Assembly (NCBI GenBank): GCA_934394435.1
Contig: CAKRRN010000001.1
Span: 62,001 to 126,000, forward strand
Length of the DNA: 64,000 nucleotides
Origin: an uncultured Bacteroidaceae bacterium
GTDB lineage: Bacteria > Bacteroidota > Bacteroidia > Bacteroidales > Bacteroidaceae
Reading direction: 5' to 3'
The position numbers were made by a program, and so were the translations under genes. The notes beneath the pieces are model-generated. The model ran no database searches. It saw nothing but the letters and a program-made list of their open reading frames with translations, and was not told where the DNA came from. Position 1 is the first letter of the stretch. Each line of letters opens with the position of its first letter. Below are positions 50,714 through 58,148 of this stretch, piece after piece.

Positions 50714-52189
50714 TTATAGTGATTCGAGGAATTTGATAAGAGCTGATCGGTCTTCGCGACTCATGCGAGCGAAGAGATTCTTAGAAGCCTCTCCCTCGCC
50801 TCCGTGCCACATAATAGCCTCGGTGAAGTTGCGTGCACGTCCATCGTGTAGGAAGTAAGTGTGTGCGTTGACCTTTTCTTGAAGTCCGATGCCCCATAGA
50901 GGTGTGGTGCGCCATTCATTGCCTTGTGCCAAACCACTTACGTAATGGTCATTAAGTCCTACTCCCATTATCTCGCTACCCATATCATGGAGTAGGAAGT
51001 CGCTGTAAGGATGTATTGTCTGACCTCCCAGCCAAGGCAACTCTGTGCCATTGAGCAATGTGGCTCCACGTGGACGAGTATGCAGAGTGGTAACGTGACA
51101 CAGATGACACTTAGCCTCATAGAACATTTTCTCACCACGCTTCACTTGTGGGTCGTTGACGTTTCGTCGTGCAGGAACACCTAGTCCGTGTAGGTAATAG
51201 TCTACGTCCTCCATGTCTCGGGTGCTTACGTCTAGCTGGCTGTAATAGAGCCCCATCATTGATCCATCCTTCATCTGAGATTGTCCTTGGCATATCTCCT
51301 CAGGGTAGCGGCTATTAGTACAACCCATATCGCTGGAGAACCCCAACTCTACGGTGAGGTCTGCGTGCTGTGCCTTATTACCACTCAGTCCCAGTTGTTT
51401 TATGCCACGCTCAGTGATGTAGTTACAACGTCCGCTGATTCCGTACTCTGGGTAATTGCTCTTCTTGGCAAGTTCTTCAATCTCGTTGCGATCCAATGCC
51501 ATCATCTGTCCCATGCCTACATGGCGTAGAGGGATGCGTACTGTGCAGAAGAGATCCTCTGCTTTGATGGAATCGCTGGTGTTGCCATAGGGCGCGTACC
51601 AGTCCTTGATGGTGTATTCAGGATAAGCTAGTTCGTATTCATCGCCATCAGGGAATTGAAACTTCTGGTAGTGCCAGCGGCATTCGAGTTTGCCCTCGGC
51701 CTTTACGCCATAGATGCTTTGGTCGTGGAGCACGCGTCCGTAGTTCTGAAAGAAGGCTCCGTTCTTGCGTGAGATGTACACCAGCATGCTACTGAATCCA
51801 TACTCGCCACTGCCAAAGACAGGCGTGCCATCGGGATCGGTGCTAATCTGTGTCCACAGGGCGGGTTTGGTTCGGCCTGCATTGCGGTGGCATGAACCGC
51901 AGCTGTAGCCTGCATACACAGGGCCCAGGCCGTTGCTCTGCGAACGTGCATCGTCATAGAGTCTGTCCCCCTTGGTAAATCGCTTCTGGTTGGCAGGTAT
52001 GCTGGACACCCAGTCGGCATCCGTGTCATATGCGAAAGAAGAATTGATGAAGTTGGTGGATGTGCCAGCGCTGAGCGCATATCCCTCGGGGATTTCCAGG
52101 TCTGTGACATCCAGCGCATCGTCATCCTCGCAGCTGGCTAACCCGCAGAGGAGAATGAAGGAGAGTGCTGACCATAGAAACTTGTTCAT
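50714..52189 (-). CDS. Di-haem oxidoreductase lipoprotein (DUF1111 family)
   Basis: 491 residues; lipoprotein cysteine C20 (GLASC). Two haem c motifs: CGSCH at 97-101 and CHLCH at 361-365. Family features YAGYSCGSCHRNAGR, the GRCNYI region and FLHDGRARNFTEAIMWHGGEGEASK are visible. Members are called thiol oxidoreductases or di-haem oxidoreductases and in many bacteria co-occur with imelysins in iron-regulated clusters. Here imelysin is 123 bp upstream and a porin 21 bp downstream. It needs the haem ligation system encoded at 45458-47308. Confidence 0.88.
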   Translation of the reverse strand: MNKFLWSALSFILLCGLASCEDDDALDVTDLEIPEGYALSAGTSTNFINSSFAYDTDADWVSSIPANQKRFTKGDRLYDDARSQSNGLGPVYAGYSCGSCHRNAGRTKPALWTQISTDPDGTPVFGSGEYGFSSMLVYISRKNGAFFQNYGRVLHDQSIYGVKAEGKLECRWHYQKFQFPDGDEYELAYPEYTIKDWYAPYGNTSDSIKAEDLFCTVRIPLRHVGMGQMMALDRNEIEELAKKSNYPEYGISGRCNYITERGIKQLGLSGNKAQHADLTVELGFSSDMGCTNSRYPEEICQGQSQMKDGSMMGLYYSQLDVSTRDMEDVDYYLHGLGVPARRNVNDPQVKRGEKMFYEAKCHLCHVTTLHTRPRGATLLNGTELPWLGGQTIHPYSDFLLHDMGSEIMGVGLNDHYVSGLAQGNEWRTTPLWGIGLQEKVNAHTYFLHDGRARNFTEAIMWHGGEGEASKNLFARMSREDRSALIKFLESL

Positions 52190-52312
52190 ATCTCTTGAGT
52201 TATTTGTCTATATAGCGCAGGAAAGGATTCGGTTGCCCTTGGGCCTCCGAATCCACTTCTCTACACTCTGTTATGTGTGTGTTTTTTCCTTTTATGATAG
52301 AGAGGATAAGTA

Positions 52313-53521
52313 TTACTTGCTGAGTGTGCGATACTTGCCATCGTAGAAGAGCAGGAACTCCAATGTGTGGAATCCACGCACGTTCTGCACGGCTGCAATG
52401 GTCTCATCGTCTTCGTCAAACTCGCCTTCCCATTCCAGGTTATCGAAGTTGCCGCTTGCTAGTGTGTTCTTCAGAGCCTCCACGTCCAGTGGCCATGAGT
52501 CCATGTTGGGGTCGAGACCCTTGTCGGCAACAGGACCAAAGAGGAATGCCTCGCTAGTTTCCCAGGGCTCACGGGCATCTATCCACTTGAGGGCAGCCTC
52601 TTTGAATGCCTGGTTTAGGTCATCGGCAGTCTTGGTACCAGCCTTGTAGGCGTTAGCTGTGTTGGCCAAAGTGCGAACGGCTGTGTTGAGCTCTGTATTG
52701 GCCGAGAGCAGACTGGCGTATGTGGGCAATACCACATTGTCGGTATAGTCAATAATGATGGGCTTCAGGTCCTCCTCGCTGGCGGCCGTCATCACAGGCT
52801 TGAGGTCATTGGTGAGCACCTTCTCCAGTGCTGAGCAGGCATCCTGTGCCACCAACACCGTATTGCTGCCCAGGAAGCTACGTAGGGGAGCCTTGATGCC
52901 CTGAATGGCATTGACGGCAGTGTTGATCTTAGTGGTGAGGCTGTTGTAGAGGCTCATGTTGTTGGCCTTCAGGTATGAGGCAATAGAGTTATTAGCCTCC
53001 TGCCCGTTGCGTGTGCCATACACAGCGTTGCGGATGGAGAGGATGTTGTTGGTGTAGTCATCAATAGAGTGGTGGCTGTACCATGACTCCACGGCATACA
53101 CAGCCTCCTTGTACTCTCCCTTTTCCCACAGGTCGCGTGGGTCACCTATCTTGGCTGTGCCCACCTCGTTAGCGATGTCAGCGCATCCCTCGATAATCTG
53201 CTGTACGCAGTTGCTGTAGCTGGCATAAGTCTTGCCATTGCCGGGGTTCTTGAACTGCTCAGCATATGCTTCGCCACCGTTGTAGCTGTCGGTCCAAGCG
53301 CTCTTCAGTGTGGAGGCATCTTTGGTTAGAAGGTTTGCCACCTGCACGCTGTACTGCACCCAGTTGACCAGATTAGCGTCAGTCACGGCTGTCTTGTCCT
53401 CCTCGAAGTGCACATCAGCGATGCCCTCGGGGATAGTCTTCTCTTTGTTTTCTTCCTCACATGCTGTGAAGGTGGTTAGGCCCATAGCCAGCAGACCCAA
53501 CAGAAACAGGTTCTTCTTCAT
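52313..53521 (-). CDS. Imelysin (M75-like) iron-regulated lipoprotein
   Basis: 402 residues; lipoprotein cysteine C21 (FTACEEEN). Helical imelysin fold with the signature GFHTLEF (GxHxxE) at residues 383-389 and conserved segments such as WEKGEYKEAVYAVESWYSHHS. Imelysins (EfeO M75, IrpA, ICMP) bind metal at the cell surface in iron acquisition; peptidase activity is doubtful. Its place between a porin remnant and a di-haem protein supports an iron or haem uptake/redox role. An 18-bp tandem duplication lies 29-65 bp upstream. Confidence 0.88.
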   Translation of the reverse strand: MKKNLFLLGLLAMGLTTFTACEEENKEKTIPEGIADVHFEEDKTAVTDANLVNWVQYSVQVANLLTKDASTLKSAWTDSYNGGEAYAEQFKNPGNGKTYASYSNCVQQIIEGCADIANEVGTAKIGDPRDLWEKGEYKEAVYAVESWYSHHSIDDYTNNILSIRNAVYGTRNGQEANNSIASYLKANNMSLYNSLTTKINTAVNAIQGIKAPLRSFLGSNTVLVAQDACSALEKVLTNDLKPVMTAASEEDLKPIIIDYTDNVVLPTYASLLSANTELNTAVRTLANTANAYKAGTKTADDLNQAFKEAALKWIDAREPWETSEAFLFGPVADKGLDPNMDSWPLDVEALKNTLASGNFDNLEWEGEFDEDDETIAAVQNVRGFHTLEFLLFYDGKYRTLSK

Positions 53522-53550
53522 TCTTCTTGATATTTTTTATTGGTTTTCTA

Positions 53551-53586
53551 TATATTCCTTATTTACCCTATATTCCTTATTTACCC
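53551..53586. repeat. Perfect 18-bp tandem duplication at the porin 3' end
   Basis: TATATTCCTTATTTACCC occurs twice in direct succession (53551-53568, 53569-53586). On the reverse strand each copy reads GGGTAAATAAGGA..., so the second copy supplies the stop codon of the broken porin and each contains a purine-rich AAGGA before the imelysin gene. Confidence 0.9.
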
Positions 53587-55016
53587 TTGCGCAGACTCTC
53601 TATCTCTCGCTGCATTTGCTCTAGGCGACTGTTCATCTCGCTAATGGTGTGCTGCTGGTCCTTCAGCTGTCGACGCGCGCGGATATCCTTCACGGTGCGG
53701 TCGCTGAAGAACCATCCTGTGAAGGCCAGTCCCAAGGCAAACTCATTCTCGTTGTTGTAGCTGCCTCCACCTATCTTGCGCTTGGTGTAGTCGGCCTTTA
53801 CCACCAGATAGGGTAGTGGGCGGTAGTTAATGCCAGCTACCCACATGTTGGTCTTCAAGCGTGCGTCGGCGGGTGTGTTGCAGTACTTGTCCACCACCAC
53901 ATGCTCCTGTGGGTTGTAGTATTCATAGCGGAAGAATGGGATGAGGTCGGGCATCTTCTAATTGCTGACGAATCCCTTCAGGCGGAGTCCCACTTCTCCT
54001 CCATAGCTCACAGCCTTCTCTGCGATGGGGGCTGTGCGTGCATAGGGCGAGAGGTTACTTAGCTTGCTATTCTTGTCACTCAGCCTGCTGCTGTTGGACA
54101 GGTGTCCCTGCATCACATTGGCACGCGCGATGACCCACTGGTTCATGTACTGTGCGTCCACACTCCAGATGTGCACGGGGGTCTTGAAGTTGTAGGTGTG
54201 AGGCTTGTCAGCGTTGCTTCCTACATTGTGGCAATAGTAGAAGCTACCGCCCAATCGAAGACCTGGTATGCCTCGGTAGTTGATGCGTCCTACATAGCCT
54301 GGGCTGGTGAAGTTGTCCTCTTCGAAGATTCGGTTGTTGGCCTCGCCTGCCCAACTGTTGCGGTTGAAACCGTTGGCATTGAGTCCAGCAACCACCATTG
54401 CTTCGTAGTCAAAACTTGCCCAGCGACGACCAAACTGTCCTCTGATTTCTGCACCAGTGGCATGCCAAGTGCTGGGGATGATGGTTGTCTCGCCCTCGGG
54501 GCGCACTGTTCCAAAGAAGAGAATAGGCTCATGGTGCGAGTTGGTCAGTCCCACGGGTACTATCATATGTCCAGCGCGCACGCTGAAGGCGTTGTTGAGA
54601 CGGTAGGTGATGTGGAACTGCTCTAAGGCTACTTCACCTCCTTTTTCCACTTCGGTCTCATATTCACCGTTCTCAGTGTTTTCTATTTCATATTCGGTAC
54701 CTACTCCACCTGCCTCAAACTCTATCTCCATGCCTAAAGCCCAATGCTTATTGAACTTGTAGTCTCCTGCTATCACGAATCGTGGCATTGAGATTGTGTT
54801 TCGCTTCATTTTTGTGTTTCCTGTGCTGGTGCCTTTGAATCGGTTGATACCATAGTTCTTGAATGCACCAACTAATTCACCGTATCCGCCGATGCGGTAA
54901 CGGTCGAAACTATCATACTCTGTGCTGTCTGCATTCCATTGTGCTCTGGCCTGACTTCCCCAAAAGGTCAATAGAGCAAGTCCTGCCAGTCTAATGATGT
55001 TCTGCTTTCCTTTCAT
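53577..55016 (-). pseudogene. Outer membrane porin interrupted by an in-frame TAG
   Basis: A single continuous reading frame from ATG 55016 to TAA at 53577 is interrupted only by TAG at 53958-53960, after 352 codons (GLRLKGFVSN-stop-KMPDLIPFFRYEYYN). No frameshift is needed: 125 further codons after the KM continue the barrel strands (FFRYEYYNPQEHVVVDKYC, YLVVKADYTKRK) and end in a coiled coil (EMNSRLEQMQREIESLRKGK). The signal peptide ends at ARAQ. A CAG to TAG transition would explain it. Truncated product would lack the last strands and is unlikely to insert properly. Other genes here end in TAG, so the codon is a real stop. It is the first gene of the imelysin operon. Confidence 0.82.
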
Positions 55017-55040
55017 TTTTTGCGTTTCATTTTGTCGGTG

Positions 55041-55071
55041 CAAAATTATTCCGACTTGTAAAGTCCTGCAA
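55041..55071 (-). promoter_or_regulatory. Promoter of the porin-imelysin operon
   Basis: Reverse strand: TTG at 55069-55071, a 20-bp spacer and TAATTTTG at 55041-55048, 24 bases before the porin start. It supports the ATG at 55016 over a TTG-started extension to 55043. Confidence 0.6.
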
Positions 55072-55202
55072 TACGCATTTTATGTGATTTTCAACTTTGT
55101 TAGTATGTACATTTAATACCTAAAAGTAGTGAAATTAAGCGTAAAAAGAGGTCTAAAGGGGCGAATCGCGCTTTCTGTTTATCGCTGATTCTGTGAATTT
55201 CG

Positions 55203-55210
55203 TAACTTTG
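55203..55210 (+). promoter_or_regulatory. -7 element of the hemerythrin-LuxR gene
   Basis: TAACTTTG, 24 bases before the ATG at 55235. It makes the ATG at 55235 more likely than the upstream ATG at 55193, which lies before the promoter. Confidence 0.55.
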
Positions 55211-55234
55211 CCCTTGATAAATTATAGTAAGACC

Positions 55235-56206
55235 ATGACAGAGAAGTATCACGAAAGCGACCCAATGAGTGATGTAATCAGTGATGATTACCGTATGTTG
55301 CAAATTCTAAGTCGATTTGGCATCACACTGGGGTTTGGTGAGAAAAGCGTATCGGCAGCTTGCAAGACCGCTGGCGTAGATGTATCCACCTTCCTTACAG
55401 TGGTTAATTATGTAAAAGACCCTTCACGTGCTCATATTGACGATATGGTGGAGCAAGTGAGCCTGCCTGCGCTTATGCGTTATCTGAAGAACTCTCATAG
55501 TTTTTTTGTGGATTTCCGACTTCCTAATATACGTCGCAGGCTTATAGAGGCTCTTAACTGTTCTGCCAGCAATCAGATAGCTTTCCTTATCCTGAAGTTT
55601 TATGACGAGTATGCGGCAGAGGTGGCACGTCATATGGAGTATGAAAACACACATGTACATCCTTTTGTGGAGAGTCTGTTGCGTGGTGAATTACCCAGTG
55701 AGACATTTGCTACTGTTGTCAATCAGCATAATAATAATCATCTTTCTATCGAGAAAAGTATCTCGGAACTGAAGAGTATTATTATTAAGTATTATCCGAG
55801 TGACAGCAATGCGCAACTTATGGGCGAGGTTCTGATGGAAATCTTTATGACGGAGGAAGATTTACAAACGCATTGCCAGATGGAGGATACACTCTTTGCG
55901 GAGTGTGTACGAAGGCTGGAACTTCAGGTGCGTGAGCAAGAAAAAACTGGTAAGGATGAAGAGGAAGAGTCTCCTATACAACAGGCTTCTCAAGATGGTT
56001 TGAGCGAAAGGGAGAAGCAGATTATAGTGCAGTTAGTCGAGGGAAAAAGCAATAAAGAGGTGGCAGAGGCGTTGTTCATTTCTGTAAACACTGTGATGAC
56101 ACATCGCCGCAATATCAGCCGTAAACTACAGATTCATAGTACAGCTGGTCTTACCATTTATGCTATTGTCAATGGCTTGGTCAAATTAGAGGATTTGAAA
56201 CTTTAA
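55235..56206 (+). CDS. Hemerythrin-domain LuxR-type regulator
   Basis: 323 residues from ATG 55235. Order: an N-terminal DUF542/ScdA_N-like segment (SRFGITLGFGEKSVSAACKT, about 27-70), a helical hemerythrin-like domain (about 75-235) with candidate di-iron ligands in EVARHMEYENTHVHPF, NQHNNNHLSIEKSI and QTHCQMEDTLF, a charged linker, then a LuxR/GerE helix-turn-helix (LSEREKQIIVQLVEGKSNKEVAEALFISVNTVMTHR, here split for length; about 255-315). Ric/YtfE-like domains respond to NO or oxidative stress at iron centres, so this is probably an O2/NO/iron sensor. It diverges from the porin-imelysin operon, the obvious target. Confidence 0.82.
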   Translation: MTEKYHESDPMSDVISDDYRMLQILSRFGITLGFGEKSVSAACKTAGVDVSTFLTVVNYVKDPSRAHIDDMVEQVSLPALMRYLKNSHSFFVDFRLPNIRRRLIEALNCSASNQIAFLILKFYDEYAAEVARHMEYENTHVHPFVESLLRGELPSETFATVVNQHNNNHLSIEKSISELKSIIIKYYPSDSNAQLMGEVLMEIFMTEEDLQTHCQMEDTLFAECVRRLELQVREQEKTGKDEEEESPIQQASQDGLSEREKQIIVQLVEGKSNKEVAEALFISVNTVMTHRRNISRKLQIHSTAGLTIYAIVNGLVKLEDLKL

Positions 56207-57125
56207 GGCCAAATTCCTGACTGATATAGTTGTCGAAACTGCGACATGCGTTTCTAGAGAAAGCGCATGCTGTTGACAGAATATACTGCCATTCTTCTTT
56301 ACTGAGGAGTGGCAGTTGCTCTTTTGTGACATTGTGCCAGATGAGCCCACATGCTAAGCCTGCGTTAAAGTTGTCCCCTGCACCTACCGTACTTATTATA
56401 TCTTCAATCTGAGGTACTGGGAAACATAAAGTGTCGTGTGGAAGACATAGGGTCACGGATTTGGCTCCGTTTGTGCAGATAAATATAGGACAGAGCGTAC
56501 GAAAGTGCTTGTCGTATAGGGTTTGTGCGTCTCTTTCGCCAAATAAGACCTGAAAGTCATCGGCACTACCACGTACTATTGTGCTCAGCTTGCAGTTGTT
56601 CTGGATGGTAGGCATCAGCATATCGCGTTCATGGCTATGGCTGCTACGAAAGTTAATGTCATAGTAGATTATGGCATTATGTTCGTAGGCGTGTTTTAGC
56701 ATGTCTTCCACCAAAGGTCGCATGCCTTGGCATGAGGCATAATAGGAGCCGAAGAGCAGAATGTCGTTAGTATTCACTTGTGGTAGAGTCCATTGCTTCG
56801 GTGCCTCGGGCTTCTGTTTGTAGAATACATAAGAGGCATCTCCTGTATCGTTGAGATATGCAAGACTTATCGCGCTTTTTATGTCTTGACGCATAGGGCA
56901 GTAGTCTGTCCCCACATGATTGATGCGCATGAAATCCAGTGTCTGTTGGCCAACGATGTCAGCTCCTGTATCTCCCACGAACACACAAGGTACCCCTGCG
57001 CGCCCTACACTTATTATGCTGTTAAAACTGCTTCCACCATGTACGGCCACTTGTGGCTGTCCGTTTTGGAAAATAATGTCCATGATGGTCTCACCCATTC
57101 CTATTACCTTGCGATTGTTGCTCAT
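56181..57125 (-). CDS. PfkB-family carbohydrate kinase
   Basis: 314 residues with both ribokinase signatures: the N-terminal glycine motif (VAVHGGSSFNSIISVGRAG) and the C-terminal DIISTVGAGDNFNAGLA with the catalytic Asp. It phosphorylates a sugar (fructose or ribose-like; not determinable). Its 3' end overlaps that of the convergent hemerythrin-LuxR gene by 26 bases. The patatin-like gene lies 48 bp upstream on the same strand, so the two may be cotranscribed. Confidence 0.88.
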   Translation of the reverse strand: MSNNRKVIGMGETIMDIIFQNGQPQVAVHGGSSFNSIISVGRAGVPCVFVGDTGADIVGQQTLDFMRINHVGTDYCPMRQDIKSAISLAYLNDTGDASYVFYKQKPEAPKQWTLPQVNTNDILLFGSYYASCQGMRPLVEDMLKHAYEHNAIIYYDINFRSSHSHERDMLMPTIQNNCKLSTIVRGSADDFQVLFGERDAQTLYDKHFRTLCPIFICTNGAKSVTLCLPHDTLCFPVPQIEDIISTVGAGDNFNAGLACGLIWHNVTKEQLPLLSKEEWQYILSTACAFSRNACRSFDNYISQEFGLKVSNPLI

Positions 57126-57173
57126 TCCTGTTCTTTTGCTGTTGTAATGTCTGTGTATGTATGGAAAGTGTGT

Positions 57174-58022
57174 TTATTCTCCATAGAAATCCTTTATTTT
57201 TTGTAGGGCCTCTGTGGCAGCGTCCCGTCCCATCTGGTATACGCGCTCCATGCGTCTCTTGTTTTGTTGTACTCGCCCGATGGGTAATGACTCTTTGGGA
57301 TAGATGACCAGAGCGTTTCCCTGTTGCTCTTGACTATGTAGATAATCAAGCTGGCTGTTGTACATCAAGTGGCGACGTGCCATAGCTTCAGTGATGTGTG
57401 GATATTTGTTCATCAGCAAGTGGAAAAATGGCATCATCTTGGTCTGTTCCTTGCGAAAGCCTTCGGGTTGTGTCAGCACTACCACGCAGCGATGGTAACC
57501 TTCTTGTTGGAAATGTTTAAGAGGAATGGAATCGGCAATACCTCCATCTAATAATGTATGTCCTGCAACTTTGACCGGACGAGAAACAATGGGCATAGAT
57601 GCGGAGGCGCGTAGCCAGTCCATATTCTCTCCGCGTAAACTGTCAAGGCGTTTGTACACGGCTTTTCCTGTGAGTGCATCGGTACACACGACTTGAAACT
57701 CCATTTTGTCTTGCTCAAAACGATCATAATCGAAGAGATCATAACGGTCGGGTACGGTGCGGTAGCAGAATTCTGCATTCACCAGATTGCCGCTGGTGAT
57801 GAGACTGTAAAGTCCCATGTAACGGAGGTCGTTACGAAAGCGAATACTATAGCGTAGGGCACGAGTGGGCTGGTGGGACTTGAAGTTACATCCAAAAGTG
57901 GCTCCTGCCGACACACCTATTATGCCGTCAAAGTTTATTCCTTGTTCCATCAGTATATCCGTTACGCCCACGGTGAACATCCCTCTTAGGCCTCCTCCTT
58001 CTAGTACAAGCCCTCTTTTCAT
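57174..58022 (-). CDS. Patatin-like phospholipase
   Basis: 282 residues from ATG 58022 (MKRGLVLEGGGLRGMFTVG); a 21-codon upstream extension is less likely because it lacks the family start. The Ser-Asp dyad is visible in GVSAGATFG (GxSxG) and LLDGGIADSIP (DGG). It resembles the cytoplasmic RssA/YlbK-type patatin proteins. A hydrolase of lipid acyl esters is expected; substrate unknown. Confidence 0.87.
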   Translation of the reverse strand: MKRGLVLEGGGLRGMFTVGVTDILMEQGINFDGIIGVSAGATFGCNFKSHQPTRALRYSIRFRNDLRYMGLYSLITSGNLVNAEFCYRTVPDRYDLFDYDRFEQDKMEFQVVCTDALTGKAVYKRLDSLRGENMDWLRASASMPIVSRPVKVAGHTLLDGGIADSIPLKHFQQEGYHRCVVVLTQPEGFRKEQTKMMPFFHLLMNKYPHITEAMARRHLMYNSQLDYLHSQEQQGNALVIYPKESLPIGRVQQNKRRMERVYQMGRDAATEALQKIKDFYGE

Positions 58023-58082
58023 ATCTTTTTTTGTTCTTTCTAAAGCGTTACCAAAAGTGGTTTTTTGCTCACAAATAGAGTA

Positions 58083-58090
58083 CAAAAGTA
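58083..58090 (-). promoter_or_regulatory. -7 element of the patatin-like gene
   Basis: TACTTTTG on the reverse strand, 60 bases before the start. No clear -33 element. Confidence 0.4.
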
Positions 58091-58132
58091 TTGATTTTCT
58101 GTGTTATGCCGTACTGAAAACGAAAAAATGGC

Positions 58133-58140
58133 TACCTTTG
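58133..58140 (+). promoter_or_regulatory. -7 element directly before the DEAD-box helicase start
   Basis: TACCTTTG ends eight bases before the ATG at 58149, so the mRNA would have almost no leader. The -33 element is not clear. An ATG at 58128 would lie upstream of the box. Confidence 0.5.
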
Positions 58141-58148
58141 CAGCGAAA

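Noticed and set aside
53958..53960. TAG recoded as glutamine or another amino acid
   Set aside because: Other genes in the window (for example those ending at 7822 and 25240) use TAG as their normal stop, and no suppressor tRNA gene is seen, so a nonsense mutation is simpler.
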